A DNA stretch of 64,000 nt from Oreocharis arfaki (lineage: Eukaryota; Chordata; Aves; Passeriformes; Paramythiidae), in contig VZRR01010237.1 of assembly GCA_013398015.1 (NCBI GenBank), positions 1 through 64,000 of the forward strand. The letters are read 5' to 3'. Position numbers and translations under genes: made by a program. The notes beneath the pieces are model-generated. The model was not told the DNA's origin. It saw only the letters and a list, made by a program, of their open reading frames with translations, and searched no databases. Below are positions 39,701 to 51,700 of the stretch, piece after piece. Positions within the stretch are counted from its first letter, which is position 1. The number at the start of each line of letters is the position of its first letter.

Positions 39701-42700
39701 GTGGACCCCTCTCGGCTTGACTTAGGAGCAGCCAGCCTCACACCTTGGGTGTGAACCAAGGAGCTGGAAAGCCCCTGGCTCACACATGGGAGTGAAGGTG
39801 GGTTGAGAAATACGTCAAAAGGTGCTTCTGAAACCCAGAATTTCAGGGTAGCCAAAGCACAGGACTAAACTAACACATGGCACCAGAACTAAACAAAGAC
39901 ATTGATCTTGTCTCCACTACTGACCAGCTGCCTCACTCTTGAATGCTGCCATCAAAGTGGGCCCCATCTGAGCTCTCCCTGAACTGCAGCTGGAGTTAGA
40001 CTTTGCTGTCAAACTTCACCAAATTCCATCAAACTGTCAAAAACATTTATTTACCTCAATAAAACACACCGCCGCTTCTCTTTCGAGTGATCTGCATTTT
40101 ATTCACCTGTGACAATTGCCCACCTAACAATGGCATCAGCAAGAGCATTTTCAACACCCTCTTTCAATACCCTGCAAGACCTGGGCACCCTGTTTCCCCT
40201 TAAGAGACCATCACCTGCACTCCTTTGCAACTCCGCTTTAAAATGCTTCTTGAATGATCTGCTGAACTGCTCCAGGGGCAAAGGCAAAGCAAAGACAAGC
40301 TGTCAGTGCTTCAAACTCACCAAGTTCCATCAAGTAAACAGAACCCAAAAAATACAAATGCCTCAGCCCCCCCAAGTCAAATGAAGGTTGCCACTGGCAT
40401 CAACAGGGCCAGGATTCTTTAAAATAACAGGGAGACTAACGAAGAACATGTGAAAGGGGAGAATGTTACCCTCTATTCCCTCAGGATGTCAACACTGGCG
40501 TTCTGCTGATTTGTGCTCCCCTTTCATTTCAACACGTTACAGCTTCTAGCAAGTCATGAAGAGCACCCTTGTGGCGTTGAATGTTGGCAAACAAATCGTT
40601 TTCTATCCCACAGCAGGCGATAAAGTCACACCACATCCTCTTCACTTGTAAAAAAAGACTATTTCCTTAAGTGCAGCTTACCTTAGCAGCAGCAGCTGCT
40701 CCACTTGTCTCTGTTTTGGGGGGCTGGCTGACATCAGCACTTGCTTGTTTCTTCTGAAAAATAAAAAGACATAATAAAGGTCAGAAACGTTGATGAAGAA
40801 AAAGAAAAGCCAAGTAAAACAAACAAACAAACAAACAAACCCCCAACCAAATCCAAAGTATTAATAAAAGAAAAAGCACACACTTAAAAATGTCCATTAG
40901 AACATTTTTTGCAAGGCGAGTCATCAAAAAATGAATTCTCCTACGCAACTTTAATTCACACAGGCACATTTCAGAGCCCAGGAACGTGCAGACCCAGAAC
41001 AGGCTGAGTTCTCTCGCAGTGTTTTATGGAGGATACATAAATCTGTGCCATTTTCTGTGGCACAGCAACTCCATTTTAAGTTAATAGTTAAAGCAACAGT
41101 AACCATACATAGTGGGTTGAACTCAAACCACAACACCATACAAAAAGTATTCCGAAAATAAGAGGGGCAAGCTATTGCTCTTCAGACGTAATTTGAAAGA
41201 CTAACCACGAAGGTAACATCACACCTCAGGCAGGGAAGTAAAGATACAAAGTTAAGGGCAAAACTACAGTATTTCTAAAAAGCACAAGATTCACAACACA
41301 ATTAAAGATTTCACATTTCAGCTGCTCTCCAAGGCAGGGCAGGCTGCAGAAGGAACACAGATCCAACCAGCAAACTCAGAAGCACCACCTTTCAACAGAT
41401 GGGACACCAGATTTGTAACAATCTGGGAGATCCAGAAACCTCTGCCATTAAGGTAATTCCACCTCCTGCTCTCTTTCTGATTTAGCTTGAAAAGCTGGAG
41501 ACCACCTGGAGCAAAAAAAGATGCACTTTCAACAGTCACCTCCAGAGATGGGGCAGTGGGCCACCCACTGTGGCCATGTATACAAGATTAACACGACCAA
41601 AACACGGCCCGAATCTGGTAGCAGCTGAAACAAAGAGGGATCTTACATCAAAGATCACACTGGAGACAATTACATCTCAGTAAGACTCCACAGGATGCTG
41701 CAAAACCCAAGGCTAACATCGATTTTTGCCTGTTAAGAGGCTGTTAGGAGCGCTGCAACCCAGGACCCTCCTGCGCAGCTACTGAAGTGCAGTGCTGCTG
41801 CCCAGTACAGAGCTGCCCAGCCACTGGAGCCCAGAACCTGGGGTCTCTGCCCAGGCTGGGGGATGTGGTTACAGGTGAAAGCAGCAACAAAACCCAGAGA
41901 CACCCCACAACCACACAGGACCGTCATCACAGCCCCCTTCCACCACGTGTCAGCCAGGTTTGTCTCGGTATTTTCTCCACTGACCACACATTTCTAAGGG
42001 AGCAGACAGTCTCCTTCCACATACTCTTCAACCCTCATCACAATGAACATTTTTAGCTCCCCTTAAGAAGGAAGCAGTGTTCCAGCTGCGGTGGTAATGA
42101 TCCTGGAGGCAGGTGGTGGAGGTGGGATGCACTACAGCTTTGTAGAGACAGCACCGAGAGGCAGAACATCTCGGGCTTTGTCTCTGACACAGCGCACTGA
42201 AGATGCTGTAATAAGCATCACCCACAAACCCTTCAACTTTTAATTAAGTTGACCGAGTAGTTTAAAGTCTGAAGTGCTAGCCTCTCCTTTTCAAAGAGAA
42301 AAAGGAAAAAAAGAAGTCACCAGTCACCAGAAAGGATCACCAAAAAATGAAGAGGAAAACTCTGAAGAGCAGTCAGTGTTGTGGGCACACCTTCAGCACC
42401 ACAGATCTTGACTGCCACCTTATGCTCAGCCTTTGGCTCAGGGTTCACGGTGTTCAGGATTTACCTTCGGGACCAAAGACGATGTCTGACATAACTGTGA
42501 TGCTCTGAAAATACCACAGAATCACAGAATTCCACAAATCCATAAAGTCCTGTTTTAGAGAAGGGAGTCTTTATGACCCCTACCAACACACCCAAAAAAC
42601 TTCAGGCACAAGGGTTGCTTTCACCACCCCCGCCAAGTCTGAGCTATAAAAAAACCTCAAAAACAAAACAAAACAAAACAACAATTAAAAAACAAAAAAA

Positions 42701-45700
42701 ACCCCAAAACCAACCAAACAAAAACCAACAAAAAACCCCAAACAACCCCCCAAAATAAAAACCAAAAAAAAACATAGCCCAGAACCAAAAAACCCAAACC
42801 AAAAAACAGACCAAAAACCAGAAACAAAAAACCCAAGAAAAAAACCATCTCACCCCCAAAAACCAACAAAACCAACCAACCAAAAAAAAGCCCCCCTCCA
42901 AAAAAACAGAATCAATTAACAGGGTGAAATAAATTCCTGTTCAGAGTATGAACTTATGTTAATCAACTAAACAGAATAAAGAAAAAAAAATGTTAATGAA
43001 AATATTTGTTTGGTGGTAAGCCAAACAGCATTTAAAGGTAGAGAGAGAAGAAAAATTAACAAATACATTTTCCCCTGGAACAGAGAAAGACTACCTGGAC
43101 ATAAGCCATGTGGAAAGTTAAGCCATCAGATCAAATGAGTATTACTTACTGAATACTGACCACAACACATGGAATAATAAATATTTTAGTTCCCAGAGTC
43201 AACAGCAACATCTTTGGTATCTACCCCTTAATACATTTGTAAAAGCAGAAGGACTGGCCACATCATTCAATCAGGTTTATCCTTCTTTCACCCTTATTAA
43301 AATAAGGATGGTTATGGTGTTTCCCAAGATGTTCCCTCCAGGCAAACCAGCTCAGACACCCTTTATTGACAAATACATCAGGGCTGTTCTCATCTTCTCC
43401 CCCTCCAAGAGCTGGAAGAGTATTTTTCTTCTGTGACAATCTCAGACACAAACGACTGAAGAATTACCTTGCAGCTGTACTCACACCTTGCTTCCCAACC
43501 TGATAGTAACAGAGACAATCAATTATCAAAGCACAGCTTCTTTATGAAATGAACTAAAAGAATTATGGGCCTGTAAAGAATCGTGTGTGAAGGCATAAAG
43601 GCTGTGGCATACAGGTATACTTATAATCTCCTCTTTGTTATTAGCAGTGCCTTCAAAACAAAAAGACAGAACACTGTTTCAGAGTGGAGTATTAATTCTG
43701 CAGGTTTAATAAAGGGGAGATCAAATAAACATCCTTCTGATAAACAGATTTGGCAACGGAAGACATGTATTAAGACTGGTGTCCAGAAACGTGGACTTAA
43801 TGTTCAATCTGGATTACAACATTCAGGTGTTCATTGCAATACTGGAGTAAGAATGCATACGGTACACTCGTCTTAAGGAAAAAAAAAAACACACAAGAGG
43901 CAAGAATGTGCAATCTCTGTTCTGCAAATGCTTTTGACAACCCATCAGCAGCATTTCAGCCTCCCCCTATCAATCTTTCATTCAAGAACAGCTCAAGCAG
44001 CAATCACCCTATATTCCTTCTGAAGGTAGAGACTTACATCACAAAAGCTCTCAGTGAGTACCAGAATTTAACTGAAATAATGTTATTTTTCAACTACCTT
44101 CGGCATTTCAGCCAAAAGAAGCACCAAAACAGAAAAGGGAGACAGACAAAGAAGCTGGTGCTGTGCTTCTCAGAGCCCTTCCACTCCTCCACTGAGGACA
44201 GATTAAAGACACAACCCCCTGTTCCAGTGCCAAGGTGCTGCGGGGCACAAGGGGTAAAGAAAACAAACAAACAATGCAGATGTAAATAAATAATTTGGTA
44301 CCAGAGTAAAAAGAAACCTCACAAACACTGCAGGTAAAAGTGCACTTTCACAACTCAGACCAGCAGTGGGCACCCCAACAAGGTTGTCACCAGTCACAAC
44401 GCCTGTTGTCACCCTTAATGCTTTTTCTGGATAAGGAATCCTAAGTGGCAAGCATCAGGATTAAACAGTATCACAGACACACTGATTTCAGAGCAAAGAA
44501 TCAATTCTAAAAGGATAGAGGCGCTTTAGCACCAATCATCACTGTCATCCTGTCAAAGTAAAGAATAAAATTCCTAGTAAGTAAAGCACAATGAGCTGAG
44601 CAAGCAGTGCAGGTTCTGCCTACAGTAAAGCACAACTCAAAATTCCAGGACACGTTAGAGAGGGTCCTGTTTCACATCATCCCTGGTGAAATACGGCCTC
44701 ACTCTAAGCTGGGGCTTCCAATTCCTATAATATATGGCTCTGTCTTCCTTTTTAATATCACATTTTCACATCCAGACAGCAGCCACGAACAGGCTGGGCT
44801 TCTACGCAGATACAGAACCTCTCCTTGGTATTTCCCTCTGCGACAGTAAAAAGAGAACAGGTATTTTTCTGTACTATTAACATAGATCCACGTGGAACGG
44901 GGTTTTCAGAGCCACACATAATGTGAGCACTTCTTTTGCATTGTTCTTGTGAATTTCACGTGGTTTTGTAGCAGAACACACCGTGCCCCAAGGGCAGCCC
45001 TCTGACAGGCAGCACTGACTGGACATGGCATGCAAGGTTAGGACAGCAGGGCCATGCACCTCATTACAGTGCAAGAGCTGCCTTCCTGAGTCTGGATAAG
45101 CTTCACTTTTATCGTTTCCCTGTCTCCAGCAGTGGCCAGCAGCAGACAGGAAAGAAAACAAAACCAGTGATGTAGAAACAGTTCAGGTCCATGTTCATGT
45201 TTCTTCTAAATACTCTTCCAGACCCGATTTGTGGGCCAGGGGCTTCTTAACTTCAGTGTATTTTATAAACCATCCTGGGTTTCTCTTCAGCGATTTTGTT
45301 CCATCTGCCCTTGAAAGCATTTACATTTTAGTATCCAAGGCCTTCTAGAGAACTAGTGCCCCAATGGCCTCAAAAGTGGAAGTGATCTGAGACTGGTAGA
45401 GAGGCACACACACACGTAAGCTGAAGACAACGTCAAGATGAGGGATAAAATAAAACCACACCAGCTGTCCCTCACATGCTAACAAATTGCTAAAAGCCTT
45501 GGAACACCAGAAGGCAAGGGGAAGAAGGGAAGTTTACTATTTCGTGGGCTTTGCAATGGCATCTGCAAACACGTTGGCTCAGGTCTAGGATGTCACATCA
45601 CAGTGAGAGAACAGAGGGACAGATATGGGAAACCTGCAGCACATCACTCACTTTTACTGGGCGGCAGCTGCATCCCAGCTGCAAAAATATGCCACAGATT

Positions 45701-48700
45701 CACGTGCATGAGCAACCAGCAATTCCAACAGCCACCATTTCTTCCCTGTTAACACCCCCCATACACACACACACAAGGAATGAAAACATTTCAGTAAAGC
45801 TGATCTAGATTTTCAAGAAGTGGGGTTTTTTTCCTCCCTAAAATGTGAATTCAATAAATGTAAGGTTCTAGCAACCGAGACATGAAGATTTAAGACAGAT
45901 CCCTGTGACCTGAGCCTTTGTCCTGGAGCAGTGCCCAATACAACATAACACACACTTATTACTGACCTCTACACTGCTGAAAAACTGCCTTTTCATTTAT
46001 TTTTTTCAATTACATATTATAACACATCTGTAGTTTCCAGCACATCTTCTGACTGTTCCTACGAGGCTCCATGCACAGATACAGACTCAGCTGCTCGTCA
46101 CTAGACTGACAGACTGTGTGAATCTCAACACAAAGCAGACCCTTCCCGTGCAAGCAGATCCCCCACCCTGTCTTAGACTTAAAGCTTGAGCAGCACTGCC
46201 AAAATGATGCAAACACGTATGACAGTGCCTTGCCTTGCCTTAAATCTTTAGGCAATGAGGTGATGGAGATCAATCTTCCCAAGGACAACACAGCCCTGTC
46301 AACCATGGTATCACACTTCCATCCCTTCTGTGCAAGTCCATGTCTTACCAAACAGAAAACTGCTCTGTTTTCTTCAGTCTGCTTCTAAGTCTCCAAGAAG
46401 AAAGGCTTAAGAAGTCTGTTCAACACCCTAACTGTTCATTTTGATTTCCCCCTGATGCTGTGGCTAATTGGCATCTCCCACTCAAACCAGTGTCAGGCCT
46501 TTCCTACCTTTGCTTTCCAAAGCTCTGCCTTCCTTGTCTTACTCCTTCAGGACTATGCATCCAAAGAGTCTGAGAGACTGAGTTGTTTTGTTTTAATTTT
46601 TAGTTAAACAACAACCATACTTATTTTACTGTTTTCCTTTCAGTATGGATATAAACTCTTCAGAGACCTTCATATTTTCTTGTAATTTTCCTAGTGCCAA
46701 ACCTTTTCTAGTAGGCAGGTGAACAAACTCAGTATCCTAGACAATGTTGCCCAAAGCTCTCTACAGATATATTATAAATTTCTGCCTCAAAAATTGAAGA
46801 CTAAAGGAATAATCTCTGACTTTTGAACAAAAATATAACATTGCAGACTCATAGGAAAGTAGTACAAAGATTCTGAGTTGTTCCTCAACTGCTTAACAAA
46901 TCAGAGTGTTTTGGAGGAAGGGATGAATCACAGTGCAGTTAATGCCCCTCAGTGGGTCTGTGGAAGAGGTTTTTGATCTATTTCCACTTTTAAGCACTTC
47001 AAAGTGGATGGAACAAGTAAAACATACAAAGAAACTCACAAGAGGAAACATACATGCAGTATCCTAAGGACTCAAAAAGCAGAAGTATCCGGACAAATTT
47101 TATTATGAGTCTTGTTTTGCTGGAAACAGATCTTCTCAATGAGAGGGCAGAAACATTAACCCCAGAACCCCAAACTAGAAGCCTCAACTCCCACCCTTCC
47201 CACAAAAAGGTCAGCACTTCTCTACTAATAAGAACAATGTGCAGTCAAAGAATATGGCATTAAACCAAGAATGTATAAAAGCACAATGGTATTTATGAAA
47301 AAAACAAGCTGGAGAGGAAAGGAGGAACATGTTCTCAGGCTAGGGAAGCCTTCCTTGCTTTCTGGACAGGAAAGGAAAGCAATTGCTTCAATCATCTACT
47401 TCAGAGGGCTGTAATAAAAGGATTCACTGGCCCTGATTTGCAGGGCAGTCAAACACGCCCACGCAAAGTTATTTCCCACAAAGCTTCTGCTACGGATGAA
47501 GCATCAGGTGGAAAGCATCACAGTGCATTCACTTCACCTCTGCTTCTGGGCAGCTGTGAAACCAGGCCCATCAGATGTGTCGCACACTGCACTGTAGACA
47601 CTCCACTGAGGTGACTTCTATGGATACCAATGTGAAATACTAGGGAAAATACGAAAAAAACAACAAAAAAAAAATATTTCCAGCACCCTGCTCAGCAGCA
47701 GCTCAAGCAGCACAAGACAAAACTAAGCACTCCTGGGATGAATAATGACTGACTGGAGTCACCAGTCAATTGTCCAAAAGCTACCACTTTGCTATCAAAA
47801 GGCAAAAATACGTATATGAGAAAATCCATTACCAACAAACACTTGAATTTACCTCTCCCACTTCTGCTTTTTTCTCTCCTGCCTTGGAAGAAGCTTCATT
47901 GGCCTTCTTGTCACCATGCTGTAAACAGAGAAAACACATGTGTGTTAAGATCTTAAGTAATATCTGCCACACAAAGGGATTCTCAAACTTCTTAGTGCAA
48001 GGATGACTCCTTTCAGCTACCACAATATGACAGCAGGGAACACTTAAGCTTTTCTTCTCACTAATGGACAGGATTTCTGAGTGGCCTGCTGGATAACTGC
48101 AAGAGAAATCAGTCATAAGGTCATGACTCTTAGGGCAGTTACATGACTGCTCTTGTGAAAAGCTCTGGAAGATATTCAGCTTATCACTCACCCCTCAGCA
48201 TCCAAGCACTCTCCAATGCTTGTTTTGGAAATGTCAGAACCACAGGCTTCAGCAGAAGCTGAACAGCTCTCAGAGACACCAACACGATGTGTGCAAGCCA
48301 CCCCAACATCTGAACTTCCCTCAGACACACTAAAATAATTGCTGTGCCCAGCCCTCCTGACCTGGAAGAAAGCTGTTTAATAATTTACATGATTGCTGTA
48401 ATTCTGGGGCTGGTGTAGAAGAACATAAATGCTCCAACAGCTCAGGGGCAGGTGCACATCAGGAAACACAGCTCTTCCAGGACCCCTGAACCTCCTGCAT
48501 CTTTTTTCTCCTCCAAGACTCTCAACCTCTTCCTTTCACCTCACCTGATGCACAACCCCAGGAGCTTCCCATGTGCAGCAGTGTAAAGAAAGACAACTTT
48601 TGCTCAGCACACACACTGGCATCCAGCACTGCCTGCACCTCAGAAAAGTGGTGAATATGGCCCCTCAAAAAATCTTTTCCAAAAATAATAAAAGCAAAAA

Positions 48701-51700
48701 ACTAATATAAGAGGCAACATAATACAGCTATTCTCTGCTATCTTAGCTACTGTAACTTCCCACAGCAACGGAGACATCTGGGAGGAAGGACTCACGTCTG
48801 GTTTGTTTTGTTAAGTAAAGACAGGAGATGATTCAAGACCCATTTATTCCCTTCTGTTTTCAGGACCAAGCAGCAGGAGGTAAAGCCTGTTAATCCACAA
48901 AGTAATGAGTTCCTGCAGATTTTTCTTTACATGGCTATAGGGAGAAAGTAATGATCCATGTATCACTGCACTATCTTCAACAGGAATCAGTTCCAGCACA
49001 TCAGCAGGAGAAAACGCAGGCTGAAAAAAGTACTATAGCAACAAAAATTTCAATAATTGTTCTGGACAACCTCTAACAATTCAAGTTTTTAAAATGAGTT
49101 TGGTTATGACTAAGACACTTGACAAGTTTCAAAATTGGAAATGCTACACTCATATTCCAATTGTGCCTCTTTAGAGGAAAAACAAGCCCCACAGGTTGTC
49201 TATTCAGGTAAGAGATTAATTGATTCACTGCTCCGTAATAGCACTTCCAGCACAGACACAATTTATCCAGCTATCTGCGCTCTTTACTGCTACAGTAAAA
49301 GCACATCTCACACGTATCAGTAAGAGCAATGTCAGTGAGCGTCCTGCTGCCGACAGAACAGGAATTTCAGAGCCAGCACTGCCATCAGGCTCAGGAGCTA
49401 AAGCAAAACTCTGTTGATTGGGCTCTTTTCTTGTATGGATACCCCCAGCATCAAAATGCTCCAAAAATCAAGTGTTAACCTGAATCCAGCTATTAAAGTC
49501 TTTTATTGCTTTTGTTCATTTTCTTCTGCAAATTCAGACATAGCTTTAAAAGCAGCAACACCAATCGAAGTGTAGGCTCTCTTTAGGTTTTTTTTTCTCT
49601 TTTACAAAACCAAGTCAGGGAATGTAGGAACTAAATACTCGCTTCCTGCTGAGTATGCCAGACCTTTACCAGGGCTGAATCCAGCATTAGCCCTCCTCCC
49701 TAAGCCCACCTCCTCATCTTCACACCAAACAAACCCGCAGCAGACAGGACCACGGCACCAAAAGTGCACCCAGACCCAGGACTACGCAGGGGGAGATATG
49801 GAAGGGGACTGGCAGGATTCCCTCAACCGCCCCTCAGGCAGAACATCTCTGTGTCCCTGAGGGACCCCAGGGCAGCTCCACTGCCCAGAGAGGATATGGA
49901 ACGGACCAGGACAAGGACCACAACTTTGCTATCCCTGAGCTCAAGTCAGAGAGACATCAAAAGCGCGACATCTTCCCTCCAGAAGCTGTGTCAAACAGCA
50001 CTCGTAATAAAGAGACTTTGCCTCAGAGGCCAAACACGTCTATTCCAACTGAGGGAACAGAGCACATATGGTCAGACCAAAGCAGTTTTGGTTTGTTTTT
50101 TTTTTTTCAATCCAGTAAGTTGAGTAATGCGCTGTGTACACACAGAGCCCTGGTACTCACTCTCTGGCCTCAGATAATAAAACAGCCTGTGGAAGTACTT
50201 CCTTTCAGGAAAGCCTGCAGTCCTGAAGAGGTAACCTTGCAAAGCACAGCTTCACAATACACCTGAGGAAACCATGCTGGTTCCCTGAACAGCTGACGCA
50301 TAAGGTACGATGAGGGACCCTGTTTCAAGAACGCCCTTCAGCAGCTCTTTTCTTATCTGTATTTCCAAGCTTTGAACCCTCTAGTGAAAAAAATTAAAAA
50401 CACAAATAAAATACACGCAGTAAATCAATCCGCTTAGTAAGAAAGTTAAGCTCAGGTTTTGTGGGACAGTGTACATTCACTGCTCCTTCATATCCACACC
50501 TCATGATGATGACAAGCTGACTTTTTCTTTGGGCACCCTTTCCTTTTCCTGCTCATCTTCCTTTACAGTGCCAAAGATACATATTCATCACCAAACCAGT
50601 GGATCAGAGCAGCCCCAGCTCTCTCACAACAGTGGGCGTACAGCTGAAGTGACATTTCTAGTTTAACTGATGAGCTAACAATTCCTTGTAGCTTTTAAGC
50701 TGGCCCAAAATATTTTCCAACCTTACTAATTTAAAAAAAATCCTCACACAAACCTACACATAATTACATGTTCACAAAAATACTTAAGTGTCACGAGCAA
50801 GAAAGTCTATCCTGAGATCTTCATCCTGTTCTAAAGTGTACAAAAATGTCACCACACCATTGTTTTAAGGCACGCCTTGAACTTGTGAGTCAAACACCAC
50901 TCATAAACTAGAAAGTAACCGGTGAAAAAGCACAGAGAAAATTACTAACAACTGAAGAGACACCTATGTGCACAAAAACCCCAACCCCTCACTAAAGGCT
51001 TTGCTTCCAAGAAATTCCTTCTTAACCTCAGGAGATTTAGAAGGCATTAACAGGCGTTTGGTTTAAGGCCATTGCGCAGCATCTCAGAGGACGCGCAGTA
51101 ACCGGGTGAGAAGCGAGGTCTTGCAAGACTCTCAGCTGAAGTCAATCAACCCAGCATTACGGATATTAAGGGAGATGGGAATCTGACCTCCGCTCTCAGC
51201 TGGAGCTGGGGAGAGAACAGAGATCTTTTGACACTGCTTGGAAAACTGTCAGCTGCAAAGAGCTGCCAGGGGAGCTACAGCAAAGCCAGGTAAGGAACCG
51301 ACAGGTGAAACCCAACCTTATTACATCCTACCCCAGCTTTAAATAGCCCGGCCAGTAAAAACCTTCCTAGCCTTGAATCACATGAACCCCCTTCGTGTCT
51401 GCTCCTCTCACCCACCTTTTCTGCCAACAGCCACAACCATGGGTTTCCAAAAGAGCGAGTGTGGGAGCAGTTTTCTTACCTGATCACACACAGTCATATC
51501 TTAGTACCTTTTCTTACCCTGGCTGCGATGACACAGAGCTAACGAGACCTTTTACATCCATTAATGCAGTAATTCTCAAACTTTCCCCTTTGTGATTTTG
51601 TGTCACCTCCACCACACTGATTTGACTTGACACAATGACTGATGGCTGAAAACACTGCTAAACACTGATCCAAGCTACATGGACCAACTTTAAAAAGTAC

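Larger units (their letters stand above)
25848..40681 (-). other. CAST intron 3, 14.8 kb
   Basis: Holds a GC-rich stretch (27.4-28.5 kb), an inverted repeat (28513-28584), two small plus-strand coding-like ORFs (28859-29011, 29640-29927), a 20-base minisatellite (33176-33251), the internal CpG island (35270-35710) and A/C-rich repeats. Elsewhere I see nothing beyond AT-rich intronic DNA. It is the intron that in mammals separates the distal and internal calpastatin promoters. Confidence 0.6.
40754..47852 (-). other. CAST intron 2, 7.1 kb
   Basis: Contains the long A/C-rich repeat (42655-42903), the second direct-repeat copy (43053-43137) and a short possible CR1 remnant (42515-42545). No additional exon with calpastatin-like sequence was seen. 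Confidence 0.5.
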
